The notes: generated by a model not told the origin, from the letters alone. A DNA stretch of 64,000 nucleotides from an uncultured Alphaproteobacteria bacterium (GCA_902826695.1 CADEFU010000004.1:62001-126000); one strand, 5' to 3'. Counted from the stretch's first letter, positions 45,849 to 55,399 are shown. Numbers and translations are program-made.

Positions 45849-48176
45849 ATGAAAAGAGTACTAGGAACGGCGTTGGCGCTTTTGTTCGCGCTCATCTACG
45901 CCGTAGCACCAGTTGCCGCACAGCAGGCCAATGGCCCGGTCGTCTCCCGCATCAATGTGGAAGGCAACCAGCGCATCGAAGAATCGACCGTTGTTTCTTA
46001 CATGGTCATTCGCGAGGGCATGCCATTCACGCAGACCCAAGTTGATCAGTCGCTAAAGACGCTCTACGGCACCGGCCTCTTTGCCGACGTGCAGATTCAG
46101 CAGTCGAGCGGTGTCGTGACCGTCAAGGTCGTCGAGAACCCCATCATCAATCGCATCGCGTTCGAGGGTAACTCGAAGGTCTCCGAAAAGACGCTCACCG
46201 ACGAAGTTCAGCTGAAGCCGCGTATGGTCTTCACGCGCTCGAAGGTGCAGTCCGACGTTCAGCGCATCGTCGAAATGTATCGCCGCTCGGGCCGCTTCGC
46301 GGCGTCGGTCGAGCCCAAGACCGTTCAACTCGCCCAGAACCGCGTGGACCTCGTCTTCGAAATCAACGAAGGCGCGACGACCGGCGTTAGCCGCATCATC
46401 TTCATCGGCAACAAGGCATTTTCCGACGGCACGCTGCGCGACAAGATTGCGACGGGCGAGTCGATTTGGTGGAACTTCCTTCAGTCGAACGACAACTACG
46501 ATCCCGATCGTCTGACCTTCGACCGCGAACAGCTCCGCCGCTACTACCTCAGCCAAGGCTACGCCGACTTCCGCGTTGTCTCGGCGGTTGCCGAACTGGC
46601 GCCGGACCGCAGCGGTTTCTACATCACGTTCACCGTGGACGAAGGCGACCGCTACAATTTCGGAAAGGTCGAAGTCGACACCAAGCTCAAAGACGTCCCG
46701 ATCGACGAGTTGCGTGACCTCATTCGCTTCGAAAGCGGTGAGCAGTACAATGCCGAACTGATCGACAAGAGCGTTGACGCGCTGACGTTGGCCGCCGGCA
46801 CGAAGGGCTACGCCTTCGTAGACATCCGCCCGCGCGTCCGCCGGAACAAAGACACGAAGACCGTGGACGTTGTCCTCAAGATCGAAGAGGGTCCGCGCGT
46901 TTACATCGAGCGCATCAACGTCGTCGGTAACACGCGCACGCTCGACAAGGTCATCCGCCGCGAAGTCCGCATGGTGGAAGGCGATGCGTTCAATCGCGTG
47001 CTGATCAACCGCTCGCGCTCGCGTATCCGCGGTCTCGGATTCTTCAAGAAGGTGGAAATCACCGAAGAGCCGGGCTCGTCCGCCGATCGCACGGTGCTGA
47101 ATGTTGAAGTGGAAGAGCAATCGACCGGCGAATTCTCGATCAGCGCGGGGTTCTCCTCGGCCGACAGCGTTGTCGGTGCGGTCAGCTTGACCGAAAAGAA
47201 CTTGCTCGGCCGTGGACAGTTCCTGCGCCTTCAGGTCTCGGTCTCAAGCCTCCGCCAGCAAGTCGACCTGCGCTTCACGGAGCCGTACTTCCTGGACCGC
47301 AACATGTCGGCGGGCTTCGACCTCTACAACACGTACCAAACCTTCGATGAGTCGAACTACGAAGCGGAAATTCGTGGCCTTGGCCTTCGGCTCGGTTTCC
47401 CGCTGTCCGAGAACGGACGCGTAGGTCTGCGCTACACGCTGCGACAAGACGACATCAAAGGTCTGAATGTCGCGTCGGAGAATGGTGTAACGACGCTATC
47501 GTCGTTCGGCTTCACATATCTTTACGACGACAAGGATGATCCGATCGAACCGAAGAACGGTTGGGATCTGACGTGGAGCGGCGACGCATCCGGCCTTGGC
47601 GGCGACAAGAAGTATCTGCGCACCGAGCTCAGCACGAATTGGTTCAAGCGGCTTTGGTTCGATGAACTCGTTCTCAACGTCTCGGCCACCGCCGGCTACA
47701 TCATCGCGTATGGCGATGAGGAGCTGCAGACGAACGACCGCTTCTTCAAAGGCGGCGGCTCGTTCCGCGGGTTCAAGACGTCGGGCATTGGTCCGCGCGA
47801 TCTTGCTTACACGGGTACTCCGCCGGCGGTTGGTGGCGAAGTGTACGCAATCGGTACCGTGGAACTGCGCGTCCCGAACTTCCTGCCGGAGGAACTGGGC
47901 ATCAAGACGGCCTTGTTCACGGACTTCGGTACGGTTGGCATGGTCGCGGACAAGGGCCCGTGCGACACCGATGGGCTCGTGGGCGGTGCGGACTTGGACG
48001 GCGACGGAATCGACCGCTGTATCGTGGACGACATGTCACTCCGGGCATCGGCGGGTATCAGCGTGTACTGGAACTCGCCATTCGGACCGGTGCGGCTTGA
48101 TTTCTCGCAAATTTTGAACAATGAAGATTACGACCAAACCGAGTCCTTCCGCTTCAGCGCGGGTACGAAGTTCTAG
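45849..48176 (+). CDS. bamA: Outer membrane protein assembly factor BamA
   Basis: 775-residue core of the BAM complex that folds beta-barrel proteins into the outer membrane. Residues 1-24 are a signal peptide. Five POTRA domains follow to about residue 415 (first: VVSRINVEGNQRIEESTVVSYM; a typical later one: VYIERINVVGNTRTLDKVIRREV). The C-terminal half is the barrel, with the family motif FKGGGSFRGFKTSGIGPRD and the ending SFRFSAGTKF with a terminal aromatic residue, the usual outer-membrane signal. The ATG at 45849 was chosen because the signal peptide starts there. It lies upstream of two Skp-like genes. Confidence 0.96.
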   Translation: MKRVLGTALALLFALIYAVAPVAAQQANGPVVSRINVEGNQRIEESTVVSYMVIREGMPFTQTQVDQSLKTLYGTGLFADVQIQQSSGVVTVKVVENPIINRIAFEGNSKVSEKTLTDEVQLKPRMVFTRSKVQSDVQRIVEMYRRSGRFAASVEPKTVQLAQNRVDLVFEINEGATTGVSRIIFIGNKAFSDGTLRDKIATGESIWWNFLQSNDNYDPDRLTFDREQLRRYYLSQGYADFRVVSAVAELAPDRSGFYITFTVDEGDRYNFGKVEVDTKLKDVPIDELRDLIRFESGEQYNAELIDKSVDALTLAAGTKGYAFVDIRPRVRRNKDTKTVDVVLKIEEGPRVYIERINVVGNTRTLDKVIRREVRMVEGDAFNRVLINRSRSRIRGLGFFKKVEITEEPGSSADRTVLNVEVEEQSTGEFSISAGFSSADSVVGAVSLTEKNLLGRGQFLRLQVSVSSLRQQVDLRFTEPYFLDRNMSAGFDLYNTYQTFDESNYEAEIRGLGLRLGFPLSENGRVGLRYTLRQDDIKGLNVASENGVTTLSSFGFTYLYDDKDDPIEPKNGWDLTWSGDASGLGGDKKYLRTELSTNWFKRLWFDELVLNVSATAGYIIAYGDEELQTNDRFFKGGGSFRGFKTSGIGPRDLAYTGTPPAVGGEVYAIGTVELRVPNFLPEELGIKTALFTDFGTVGMVADKGPCDTDGLVGGADLDGDGIDRCIVDDMSLRASAGISVYWNSPFGPVRLDFSQILNNEDYDQTESFRFSAGTKF

Positions 48177-48201
48177 GTCGGCTCCAGGAGTCACAACACC
48201 G

Positions 48202-48846
48202 ATGACGACGACGAAGGCCCTATGGGCCGCGGCCGCTATGGTCGCAGTAACATTAACTTTTGGTAGTACTACCGCCGTAGCACAGCCGAAGCCGGCCGCG
48301 CCCGCGCCGGCACCCGCCGGTAAGGCGCCGCAAGCCGTGATCATCTTCCTGGATCGCAGCGCCGTTCTGCGCGACTCCGCGGCCGGCAAGAGCATGTATG
48401 TTCAGGTCGAAGCGCTTGCGAAGAAACTGGAAACGGATTTCTCGCCCGAGAACAAAAAGCTCCAAGCCGACGTGCAAGCGCTGCAAGGCCAGGCCGCCGT
48501 CCTATCGGCGGATGCGCGCGCGCAAAAGGTGAAAGAGATCGAAGGCCGCCGTGTTGCGCTGCAGAAGAAGCTGCAAGATCGCCAGGCGGCTATTCAGCAA
48601 GGCCTCGCAAACTCGCGCACCCAGGTGGAGGGGGCTCTCGGACCCATCCTGGAAAAGATCATGATTGAGCGTAATGCAAACCTGCTGCTCGACCGTGGCC
48701 TTGTCGTGCTGGGCTCGACCCAGCTCGATGTGACGAAGATTGTAGTTACGCGTTTGAACGCCGCGCTTCCCAAAGTGACAGTGACGCCGGTGGCTCCAAA
48801 AGCGGTAGCAAAGCCGCCAGCGGCTCCTGCAAAGCCGGCCGGTTAA
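48202..48846 (+). CDS. OmpH/Skp-like periplasmic protein (first copy)
   Basis: 214-residue exported protein of the OmpH/Skp family, chaperones that hold unfolded outer-membrane proteins on the way to BamA. Residues 1-28 form a signal peptide, then a Pro/Ala-rich stretch, then AVIIFLDRSAVLRDSAAGKSM-like sequence that starts the family domain. A long helical coiled-coil part follows (KKLETDFSPENKKLQADVQAL, KEIEGRRVALQKKLQDRQAAIQQ). The C-terminus ends in a Pro/Ala/Lys-rich tail absent from typical Skp. ATG 48202 has AGGAG 11 bases upstream. It is a near twin of the next gene. Confidence 0.85.
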   Translation: MTTTKALWAAAAMVAVTLTFGSTTAVAQPKPAAPAPAPAGKAPQAVIIFLDRSAVLRDSAAGKSMYVQVEALAKKLETDFSPENKKLQADVQALQGQAAVLSADARAQKVKEIEGRRVALQKKLQDRQAAIQQGLANSRTQVEGALGPILEKIMIERNANLLLDRGLVVLGSTQLDVTKIVVTRLNAALPKVTVTPVAPKAVAKPPAAPAKPAG

Positions 48847-48886
48847 ACACCACGACGACGTAGACGAACGAAGGATGACTGACATC

Positions 48887-49528
48887 ATGTTGAAAACCAA
48901 AACTCTGGCTCTCGCAGCAGCACTCGCTGCCACCATCGCGCTCGGCGCGCCGGCGTTCGCGCAGCCGAAGCCCGCAGCTCCCGCTGCCGCGGCCGCTCCG
49001 GTCACGAAGGCCCCCGTAGCCGTAATCTTGTTCCTCGACCGTGGCACGGTTCTGCGCCAGTCGGCCGTGGGCAAGAACATGCACACCCAAGTCGAAGCGC
49101 TCGCCAAGAAAATGGAAGCCGACTTCTCGGGTGAGAACAAGAAACTCCAAGCTGACGTCGCCGACTTCCAAAAGAAGGCGCCGATGATGGCCGCCGACGC
49201 GCGCCAGGCGAAGATCAAAGAGCTCGAAGGCCGCCGCGCCAGCTTCCAGAAGAAGGTGCAAGACCGTCAAGCCGCGATCCAACAGGGTCTGGCCAACGCT
49301 CGCACCCAAGTCGAAAAGGCGCTGGGCCCGATCCTCGAGAAGATCATGGTCGAGCGTAGCTCGAACTTGCTGCTCGACCGCGGCCTCGTCGTCCTGGGTG
49401 CAACCCAGCTCGACGTGACGCAGACTGTCATCACGCGCCTCAACACCGCGCTGCCGAAGGTTACCGTGACGCCGGTTGCGCCGAAGGCGGTTGCGAAGCC
49501 GGCCACGCCAGCTAAGCCGGCCGGTTAA
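48887..49528 (+). CDS. OmpH/Skp-like periplasmic protein (second copy)
   Basis: 213-residue paralogue of the preceding gene with the same parts: signal peptide LKTKTLALAAALAATIALG-like ending AFAQ, Pro/Ala-rich stretch, Skp-like core from AVILFLDRGTVLRQSAVGKNM, coiled coil, and a matching C-terminal tail (VTPVAPKAVAKPATPAKPAG). Many stretches, such as KKLQADV and QDRQAAIQQGLAN, are identical to the first copy, so this is a recent tandem duplication. I prefer ATG 48887, 11 bases after AAGGA, over ATG 48875, which directly touches it. A strong terminator follows. Confidence 0.85.
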   Translation: MLKTKTLALAAALAATIALGAPAFAQPKPAAPAAAAAPVTKAPVAVILFLDRGTVLRQSAVGKNMHTQVEALAKKMEADFSGENKKLQADVADFQKKAPMMAADARQAKIKELEGRRASFQKKVQDRQAAIQQGLANARTQVEKALGPILEKIMVERSSNLLLDRGLVVLGATQLDVTQTVITRLNTALPKVTVTPVAPKAVAKPATPAKPAG

Positions 49529-49594
49529 CCCAGGCGATTTGTCCCGTAGGTGAGGGCGCGCCGCCCTTGCTATTCGCGGAACGAAGTCCGATAG

Positions 49595-49632
49595 AGGGCC
49601 GGGCCCGATAAGGGCCCGGTCCTTATCTTTTT
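49595..49632 (+). terminator. Intrinsic terminator directly before lpxD
   Basis: Twelve pairs (one G-U) between 49595-49606 and 49612-49623 around a 5-base loop, followed by TATCTTTTT. This is a textbook Rho-independent terminator. The T-run ends at 49632, only 6 bases before the lpxD ATG at 49639, so no ribosome site of the usual kind fits between them. Confidence 0.85.
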
Positions 49633-49638
49633 GGCGCT

Positions 49639-50685
49639 ATGGCAGACCCACGATTCTTCGACAACGTCGGGCCGTTCTCGCACCCTCGCATCGCCGAGCT
49701 GACGGGCGGCAAACCGGCGCGCGCTTGCGAGCGCAGCATCGCCGACGTGGCGGCGCTCGACAGCGCAGGTCCGGACCATCTGTCCTACTGCGAAGGCGTG
49801 AAGTTCCGCAGCGCTCTTGAACGCACCAAGGCAGGCGCCGTACTCGTCTCGCCGGCTCTCGAAAGCAGCGTCCCCGCCACAGCGATTGCCATCATTTGCG
49901 ACCAGCCGTCCCTCGCCTTTGCGAAGGTCGCCACGGCCATGTATCCGGACGCTTGTCTAATCTGGCCAAGGAAGAAGCCACCGGTACACCGCATCGCGCC
50001 CTCCGCGCGCGTAGGGGAGGGCACCGTAATCGCTCCCGACGTCTTCATCGGTGAAGACGTCGAAATCGGCGACGATAGCGTGATCGGTCCCGGCGTGGTG
50101 CTCGGCCGCGGCGTTAAAATCGGCCGCAAGGCGCTACTTGGACCCCACGTTACGATCAGCCACGCGCTCATCGGCGATCGCTGCATCGTGCAGTCCGGCT
50201 CGCGCATCGGCCAAGACGGGTTTGGCTATGTCAGCAGCGCATCCGGTCACTTCAAGATACCGCAACTCGGCCGCGTCATCCTGCAAGACGACGTCGAAGT
50301 CGGCGCTAACGCTACGATCGACCGCGGCGCACTCTCCGACACCGTCGTCGGCGAAGGCACGAAAATCGACAACCTGGTTCATATCGGCCACAACAACCGC
50401 ATCGGCCGCCGCGTCATCATCCTGGCTCAAAGCGGCTTCTCCGGCAGCTGCGAGTTCGGCGATTTTGCGGTCATCGGCGGTCAGGTCGGGGTGGCCGATC
50501 ACTTGAAGATCGGCGCAGGCACCTACGTCGCATCGAAATCTGGTGTCACGCGCAGTCTGGAAGCAGGCAAAGTTTATGGGGGCTATCCGGCCCGCCCGAT
50601 TGAGCAATGGCGCCGCGAAGTAGGTACGCTGGCCCGGTTGACGAAATCACGGAGCAAGAATGAGCGCGACAACGGAAAAGAATGA
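49639..50685 (+). CDS. lpxD: UDP-3-O-(3-hydroxyacyl)glucosamine N-acyltransferase
   Basis: 348-residue trimeric acyltransferase that adds the second acyl chain in lipid A synthesis. An N-terminal uridine-binding domain (about 1-110; DPRFFDNVGPF, RSIADVAALDSA, HLSYCEGVKF) is followed by a left-handed beta-helix of hexapeptide repeats (IGEDVEIGDDSVIGPGVVLG), then the active-site region GQDGFGYV and HNNRIGRRV with the catalytic His in NLVHIGHN. The start fits the family, but a terminator hairpin sits immediately upstream and no Shine-Dalgarno site is visible. It overlaps fabZ by 26 bases. Confidence 0.94.
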   Translation: MADPRFFDNVGPFSHPRIAELTGGKPARACERSIADVAALDSAGPDHLSYCEGVKFRSALERTKAGAVLVSPALESSVPATAIAIICDQPSLAFAKVATAMYPDACLIWPRKKPPVHRIAPSARVGEGTVIAPDVFIGEDVEIGDDSVIGPGVVLGRGVKIGRKALLGPHVTISHALIGDRCIVQSGSRIGQDGFGYVSSASGHFKIPQLGRVILQDDVEVGANATIDRGALSDTVVGEGTKIDNLVHIGHNNRIGRRVIILAQSGFSGSCEFGDFAVIGGQVGVADHLKIGAGTYVASKSGVTRSLEAGKVYGGYPARPIEQWRREVGTLARLTKSRSKNERDNGKE

Positions 50686-51154
50686 CCTTCCGTCTGTAGA
50701 CACCAGGCGGCTGATGGAGCTTTTGCCCCATCGCCCGCCGATGCTGTTGATCGACAAGATGGTGGACATCGTTCCTGACTTGAGCGCGACCGGAATTCGC
50801 GCCGTTTCGATCAACGATCCGGCCTTCCTCGGTCACTTCCCGGGCTTCCCGGTCATGCCGGGCGTGATGATCGTGGAAGCCATGGCGCAGACCGCCGGCG
50901 CGCTCGTCATGTATTCGATGAACGCCAACGCGTCCGACAAACTCGTCTACTTCATGTCGATCGACAAAGCGCGTTTCCGCCATCCGGTGGTTCCGGGCGA
51001 TCTGCTGCGTATTCCGGTAAAACTCATGCGCGCGCGTGCGCCGGTATGGAAGTTCGCGGGCGAAGCTTACGTTGACGGCAAGCTCTGCGCAGAGGCGGAG
51101 TACAGCGCAATGATCATGGACAAAGCAGGAAAGCCGACAAACACCGATGACTAA
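50660..51154 (+). CDS. fabZ: 3-hydroxyacyl-[acyl-carrier-protein] dehydratase
   Basis: 164-residue hot-dog-fold dehydratase of fatty acid elongation, here beside the lipid A genes that draw on the same hydroxyacyl-ACP. The active-site His is in [20 protein letters not shown], with the helix Glu in the same segment; [17 protein letters not shown] marks the N-terminus. GGAG lies 6 bases before the ATG, within the end of lpxD. It overlaps lpxA by 8 bases. Confidence 0.95.
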   Translation: MSATTEKNDLPSVDTRRLMELLPHRPPMLLIDKMVDIVPDLSATGIRAVSINDPAFLGHFPGFPVMPGVMIVEAMAQTAGALVMYSMNANASDKLVYFMSIDKARFRHPVVPGDLLRIPVKLMRARAPVWKFAGEAYVDGKLCAEAEYSAMIMDKAGKPTNTDD

Positions 51155-51956
51155 GATTCACCCAACAGCGGTCGTGGACCGCGCGGCCAAAATTCACGAG
51201 TCCGTCGAAATCGGCCCCTTCTGCGTCGTGGGCCCAAAAGTGACGCTGGACGAAGGCGTTCGCCTCATCAACCACGTCTGCGTGGACGGCCGCACGTCTA
51301 TCGGCAAAGGCACCATCGTCTATCCGTTCGCCTCGCTCGGTCAGCCGCCGCAAAGCCTCGCCTACAAGGGCGAAGAAACCGATCTCGTCATCGGCGCGAA
51401 CAACATCATCCGCGAACACATGACGATGAATCCCGGCACCGCCAAAGGCACCGGCATCACCAAAGTCGGCGACAACTGCATGTTCATGGCCGACAGCCAC
51501 GTTGCCCACGATTGCCAAGTCGGTTCGAACTGCGTATTCGCGAACAACGCCATGATCGGCGGTCACGTCGTTGTCGACGACTTTGTCTGGCTCGGCGGCG
51601 GCGCGGCCGTGCACCAATTCAGCCGTATCGGCAAGCATGCCTTCGTCGGCGGTATGGCCGGCCTTGAAGGCGACCTCATCCCGTATGGCTCCGTCATGGG
51701 CAACCGCGCCCACCTTGCCGGCTTGAACCTCGTGGGCCTGAAGCGTCGCGGCTTCACCCGCGACCAGATTCACGAACTGCGCAACGCATACCGCCTGATG
51801 TTCGCGCAGGAAGGCACGTTCCAGGAGCGTTTGGCCGACGTCGCCGAACTCTTCGCCAGCAACACGGAAGTGATGGAAATCGTCAATTTCGTGCGCGCAG
51901 GCGGCAACCGCCCGCTCTGCATGCCCGAACGCGAGAGCCGCTCCGACACCGCGTGA
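51147..51956 (+). CDS. lpxA: Acyl-ACP--UDP-N-acetylglucosamine O-acyltransferase
   Basis: 269-residue trimeric enzyme of the first lipid A step. The beta-helix of hexapeptide repeats starts at [21 protein letters not shown]. Catalytic His is in [28 protein letters not shown] is the substrate region, and the C-terminal helical domain begins [20 protein letters not shown]-like. Key residues are intact. The stop overlaps the GTG start of lpxI. Confidence 0.95.
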   Translation: MTKIHPTAVVDRAAKIHESVEIGPFCVVGPKVTLDEGVRLINHVCVDGRTSIGKGTIVYPFASLGQPPQSLAYKGEETDLVIGANNIIREHMTMNPGTAKGTGITKVGDNCMFMADSHVAHDCQVGSNCVFANNAMIGGHVVVDDFVWLGGGAAVHQFSRIGKHAFVGGMAGLEGDLIPYGSVMGNRAHLAGLNLVGLKRRGFTRDQIHELRNAYRLMFAQEGTFQERLADVAELFASNTEVMEIVNFVRAGGNRPLCMPERESRSDTA

Positions 51957-52786
51957 CGCACGTCTTGCCGAAGCTTGGCATCATCGCGGGCGCCGGCGCG
52001 CTGCCGCTTGAAATCGTGCGTGCCTGCCAAGCTTCGGATCGCGCATGTCACGTGATCGCCGTGGCCGAGTTCGCCGATGCCGTGGCGCCTTCCATCGAGC
52101 ACACACGCATTTCGATCAGCAAGATTGGCGCAACCATCAAGCGCCTCAAAGCTGTAGGCTGCGGCGACATAACGTTTGCCGGAAAATTCCTTCGGCCGGA
52201 TGGACGCGAGATCAAGATCCGGCCCGATCTGGGCGGTCTTGAGTTCCTCGTACGCCTTCTTGGCGGGCTTTGGCGCAGCGACGACACGCTGCATCGCGCC
52301 GCCGCCAACTTGTTTCAGGCGCGCGGCTTTCGCGTTGTCTCGCCCCTTGAGGCTGCGCCGAACCTCGCCGCCCGGAAGGGCTGTCTGACGAAGCGCGAGC
52401 CCGAACCGGGCGTCGCGCTCACCTTTCAGCAGGCGCTCAAAATTGCCAAACAGCACGGTGAAACGAAGCGTGGCCAAGCCGTCGTCGTTGAGGGGTCGGT
52501 TGTCATAGCGTCCGAAACCCGCGAAGGGACCGATGCCATGCTGCGCGCTCTGGGGCCTGGTCCCCACCCGCACGCGGTCCTCGTCAAGGCGATGGCCCCA
52601 AACCAATTGACCACCATGGACCCGCCCGCAATCGGCGAAAGCACCGTCGTCCATGCCGCCGGTGCAGGTCTCGCCGGGATTCTGGTCGAAGCCGGGCGCA
52701 GCGTCGTCGTTGACGAAGCCCGCGTCCGCGCTAAGGCCGACGAACTAGGCCTCTTCGTCTGCGCCGACACACTGGAGACACCATGA
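51953..52786 (+). CDS. lpxI: UDP-2,3-diacylglucosamine pyrophosphatase LpxI
   Basis: 277-residue enzyme that releases UMP to give lipid X, replacing LpxH in most Alphaproteobacteria. The N-terminal half has [19 protein letters not shown] and FAGKFLRPD; the C-terminal half has [25 protein letters not shown] and [17 protein letters not shown]. Position between lpxA and lpxB is standard. The loop after VKAMAPNQ reads TTMDPPAIG, whereas homologues I know carry a more charged K-P-x-Q-x-x-R-x-D-x-P-style sequence; the Asp and PxIG are kept. It starts at GTG 51953 and overlaps lpxB by ATGA. Confidence 0.9.
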   Translation: MTHVLPKLGIIAGAGALPLEIVRACQASDRACHVIAVAEFADAVAPSIEHTRISISKIGATIKRLKAVGCGDITFAGKFLRPDGREIKIRPDLGGLEFLVRLLGGLWRSDDTLHRAAANLFQARGFRVVSPLEAAPNLAARKGCLTKREPEPGVALTFQQALKIAKQHGETKRGQAVVVEGSVVIASETREGTDAMLRALGPGPHPHAVLVKAMAPNQLTTMDPPAIGESTVVHAAGAGLAGILVEAGRSVVVDEARVRAKADELGLFVCADTLETP

Positions 52787-53973
52787 AGACGCGCACCATC
52801 ATGCTCGTCGCCGGCGAACCCTCCGGCGACGCCCTCGGCGGTCAGTTGATCGAAGGGCTGAAGAAACTGTCGCCTGAGGGTCTGCGAATCGTCGGCGTGG
52901 GTGGCCTTCAGATGCGCGCAGCCGGCTTGCAGAGCCTCTACTCGCTCGACGATACGTCAGTGATGGGACTGAGAGAGGTCGTACCGCGTCTCCGCCGCAT
53001 CGTAATGCGCGTCTATCAGGCTGTGAACTTTGCCGTGCGAATGAAGCCCGACATCGTCGTCGTCATCGACAGTCCCGACTTCACGCACAATGTCGCCAAG
53101 CGCATCCACAAACGTATGCCCGATCTCAAGATCGTGGACTACGTGGCGCCGCAGGTGTGGGCCTCGCGCCCGAAACGCGCCGCCAAGATGGCGAAGTTCT
53201 TCGACCACGTGCTCTGCCTGCTGCCGTTCGAAGTGCCCTTCTTCGCGCAAGTGGGCTTGCCCGCGACGTTCGTCGGCCACCCGGTTATCGAGCGCGCCCC
53301 CGCCTCGGGCACTGGCGCCGCCTTTCGCGCACGCCATGGCATCGGCGCCGAGGAGAAGGTGCTCGTTCTGCTGCCGGGCAGCAGGCTCAGCGAGATCCGC
53401 TTCCTTTGGCCCGTGTTCCAAGCAGCCGTGGATCAGACCGAGGCCGCCACCGGCAAGCTCCGCGTGGTCATCCCGACCGTTTCAACCGTCGCAGCGCGCG
53501 TTCGCGCCCGTGCGGCGCAGTGGGGCAGGGATGTCCTCATCGTCGAGAGCCAGGACGACAAGTTCGGCGCCTTCGATGCGGCCGACGTGGCGCTTGCCGC
53601 CTCCGGCACGGTTTCAACCGAGCTCGCTCTTGCCGCAACCCCGATGGTCGTCGGTTACCGTGTCGGCGAGCTCACCGCCCTGATCGCGCGCCGTTACATC
53701 AAAGTGCCGTTCATCACGCTCGTGAACTTGATCCTCAAGCGCGAAGCGATCCCGGAGCTCGTCCAAGAGGAATGCACCGCCGAAAACCTCGCGGCCGAAC
53801 TTGTCAAGCTGCTGACCAACCCTTCGGCGCGGGTCACCCAGGTAACGGCATCGGCCGAAGCGGTGAAGGCGCTCGGCTTCGGCGACGAAAAGCCCAGCGT
53901 GCGCGCCGCGCGTGCCGTGTTGAAGCTGCTCGACGAGCCGAAAAGGAAAACGGCGCCCGCAGGCGCCGCTTGA
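52783..53973 (+). CDS. lpxB: Lipid-A-disaccharide synthase
   Basis: 396-residue GT19 glycosyltransferase that joins lipid X to UDP-diacylglucosamine. It begins TIMLVAGEPSGDALGGQLI, then VVIDSPDFTHNVAKRI, VDYVAPQVWASRPKRAAKM, LLPFEVPFFAQVGL, FVGHPVIE, LLPGSRLSEI, ASGTVSTELALAATPMVVGYR and FITLVNLILKREAIPELVQEECT-like, all family marks. It peripherally binds the inner membrane. Last gene of the envelope cluster; its final 33 bases contain the terminator of the convergent gltA gene. Confidence 0.95.
   Translation: MKTRTIMLVAGEPSGDALGGQLIEGLKKLSPEGLRIVGVGGLQMRAAGLQSLYSLDDTSVMGLREVVPRLRRIVMRVYQAVNFAVRMKPDIVVVIDSPDFTHNVAKRIHKRMPDLKIVDYVAPQVWASRPKRAAKMAKFFDHVLCLLPFEVPFFAQVGLPATFVGHPVIERAPASGTGAAFRARHGIGAEEKVLVLLPGSRLSEIRFLWPVFQAAVDQTEAATGKLRVVIPTVSTVAARVRARAAQWGRDVLIVESQDDKFGAFDAADVALAASGTVSTELALAATPMVVGYRVGELTALIARRYIKVPFITLVNLILKREAIPELVQEECTAENLAAELVKLLTNPSARVTQVTASAEAVKALGFGDEKPSVRAARAVLKLLDEPKRKTAPAGAA
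53941..53968 (-). terminator. Intrinsic terminator of gltA inside the lpxB 3' end
   Basis: CGGCGCC (53951-53957) pairs with GGCGCCG (53962-53968), loop of 4. On the minus strand it is followed by GTTTTCCTTTT. It starts 10 bases after the gltA stop and lies wholly within the last codons of lpxB on the other strand. Confidence 0.75.
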
Positions 53974-53977
53974 TCCC

Positions 53978-55291
53978 TTACCGCTTGGTGACCGGCACGT
54001 AGTCGCGCTTTGGGGCGCCGACGTAAAGCTGCCGCGGGCGGCCGATCTTCTGGCTCGGGTCCTCGATCATCTCGGCCCACTGTGCAATCCAGCCGACGGT
54101 GCGCGCGAGCGCGAACAGCGCCGTGAACATCGACGTCGGGAAGCCCAATGCCTTCAACGTGATGCCCGAGTAGAAGTCGATGTTCGGATAGAGCTTCTTC
54201 TCGACGAAGTAATCGTCGTTGAGCGCGATCTTCTCGAGCTCCATTGCGACCTGCAGCAGCGGATCGTTACGGATGCCGAGCACGTCGAGCACCTCGTGAC
54301 ACGTTTTCTGCATGACTTTCGCGCGCGGGTCATAGTTCTTGTATACGCGATGCCCAAAGCCCATCAGGCGGAAGCCTGAGTTCTTGTCTTTCGCCCGCGC
54401 GACATATTCCGGGATCCGGCTGACCGAGCCGATCTCTTCAAGCATCCTGAGCGCGGCTTCGTTGGCGCCGCCATGCGCAGGGCCCCACAGACACGCGATA
54501 CCGGCCGCAATGCAGGCAAACGGGTTGGCGCCCGACGAACCCGCCAAGCGGACGGTCGACGTCGACGCGTTCTGCTCGTGATCGGCGTGCAAGATGAAGA
54601 TGCGGTCGAGCGCGCGGGCCAGAACCGCGTTGGACTTGTAGTCCTCAGCCGGCACAGCAAAGCACATCCGCAGGAAATTCTCGGAATAGCCCAGGTTGTT
54701 CTGCGGATAGACGAACGGCTGGCCGATCGAATACTTGAACGCCATAGCCGCGATCGTCGGCATTTTCGCGATCATGCGATGGCTCGCGATCGTGCGCTGC
54801 ATCGGATCGTCGATGTCGGTCGAGTCGTGATAGAACGCCGACAGCGCGCCAACCACACCGCACATCACCGCCATCGGGTGCGCGTCGCGGCGGAAGCCGC
54901 GGAAGAACATGCTGATCTGCTCGTGCACCATCGTGTGGCGCGTAATGGCGTTGCGGAACGTCGATAGCTGGGTCGCCGACGGCAGCTCGCCATGCAGCAG
55001 CAGGTAGCAGACCTCGATGAAGTCGCTCTTCTCAGCCAGCTGCTCGATCGGATAGCCGCGATAGAGCAAAACGCCTTCGTCGCCATCGATGTATGTAATC
55101 GCGCTTTCGCAGCTGGCGGTCGATGTGAACCCCGGGTCGTAGGTGAAGATGTTGCCCTCGGCGTAGAGTTTGCGCACATCGACGACATCGGGTCCGACCG
55201 TTCCGCGGGACACCGGAAGCTGGATGTTCTTGTTGCCGACGACGACGGTAGCCGAGCCGCTGGGCTTCGAGGCGAAGGGGGGCTTAGGCAT
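53978..55291 (-). CDS. gltA: Citrate synthase, type II
   Basis: 437-residue hexameric-type citrate synthase that condenses oxaloacetate with acetyl-CoA to open the TCA cycle. Visible: [57 protein letters not shown]-like with the catalytic His, [11 protein letters not shown] (second His), and [14 protein letters not shown] with FYSGI (catalytic Asp nearby). ATG 55291 has AGGAGG upstream; the TTG further up at 55354 has no family similarity. It lies downstream of gltX on the same strand and ends at a terminator within lpxB. Confidence 0.96.
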   Translation of the reverse strand: MPKPPFASKPSGSATVVVGNKNIQLPVSRGTVGPDVVDVRKLYAEGNIFTYDPGFTSTASCESAITYIDGDEGVLLYRGYPIEQLAEKSDFIEVCYLLLHGELPSATQLSTFRNAITRHTMVHEQISMFFRGFRRDAHPMAVMCGVVGALSAFYHDSTDIDDPMQRTIASHRMIAKMPTIAAMAFKYSIGQPFVYPQNNLGYSENFLRMCFAVPAEDYKSNAVLARALDRIFILHADHEQNASTSTVRLAGSSGANPFACIAAGIACLWGPAHGGANEAALRMLEEIGSVSRIPEYVARAKDKNSGFRLMGFGHRVYKNYDPRAKVMQKTCHEVLDVLGIRNDPLLQVAMELEKIALNDDYFVEKKLYPNIDFYSGITLKALGFPTSMFTALFALARTVGWIAQWAEMIEDPSQKIGRPRQLYVGAPKRDYVPVTKR

Positions 55292-55378
55292 AGGAACCTC
55301 CTGACAGGGCAATAGCGCTGAACCGGGCGTAGCCGGTCCTATTGTGCGCCGCAATATTTTCCAGCAAGTTTAAGCAGA

Positions 55379-55399
55379 AAATGGCGGAAAAAGCCATTT
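55379..55399 (-). other. Hairpin between gltX and gltA
   Basis: AAATGGC (55379-55385) pairs with GCCATTT (55393-55399), loop of 7, in the 133-base gap. The minus-strand tail (TCTGC) is only weakly U-rich, so it may end part of the gltX transcripts or be without function. Confidence 0.3.

Noticed and set aside
46053-47120. 355-codon minus-strand frame inside bamA
   Set aside because: Antisense shadow of the POTRA region with no recognisable domain or ribosome site.
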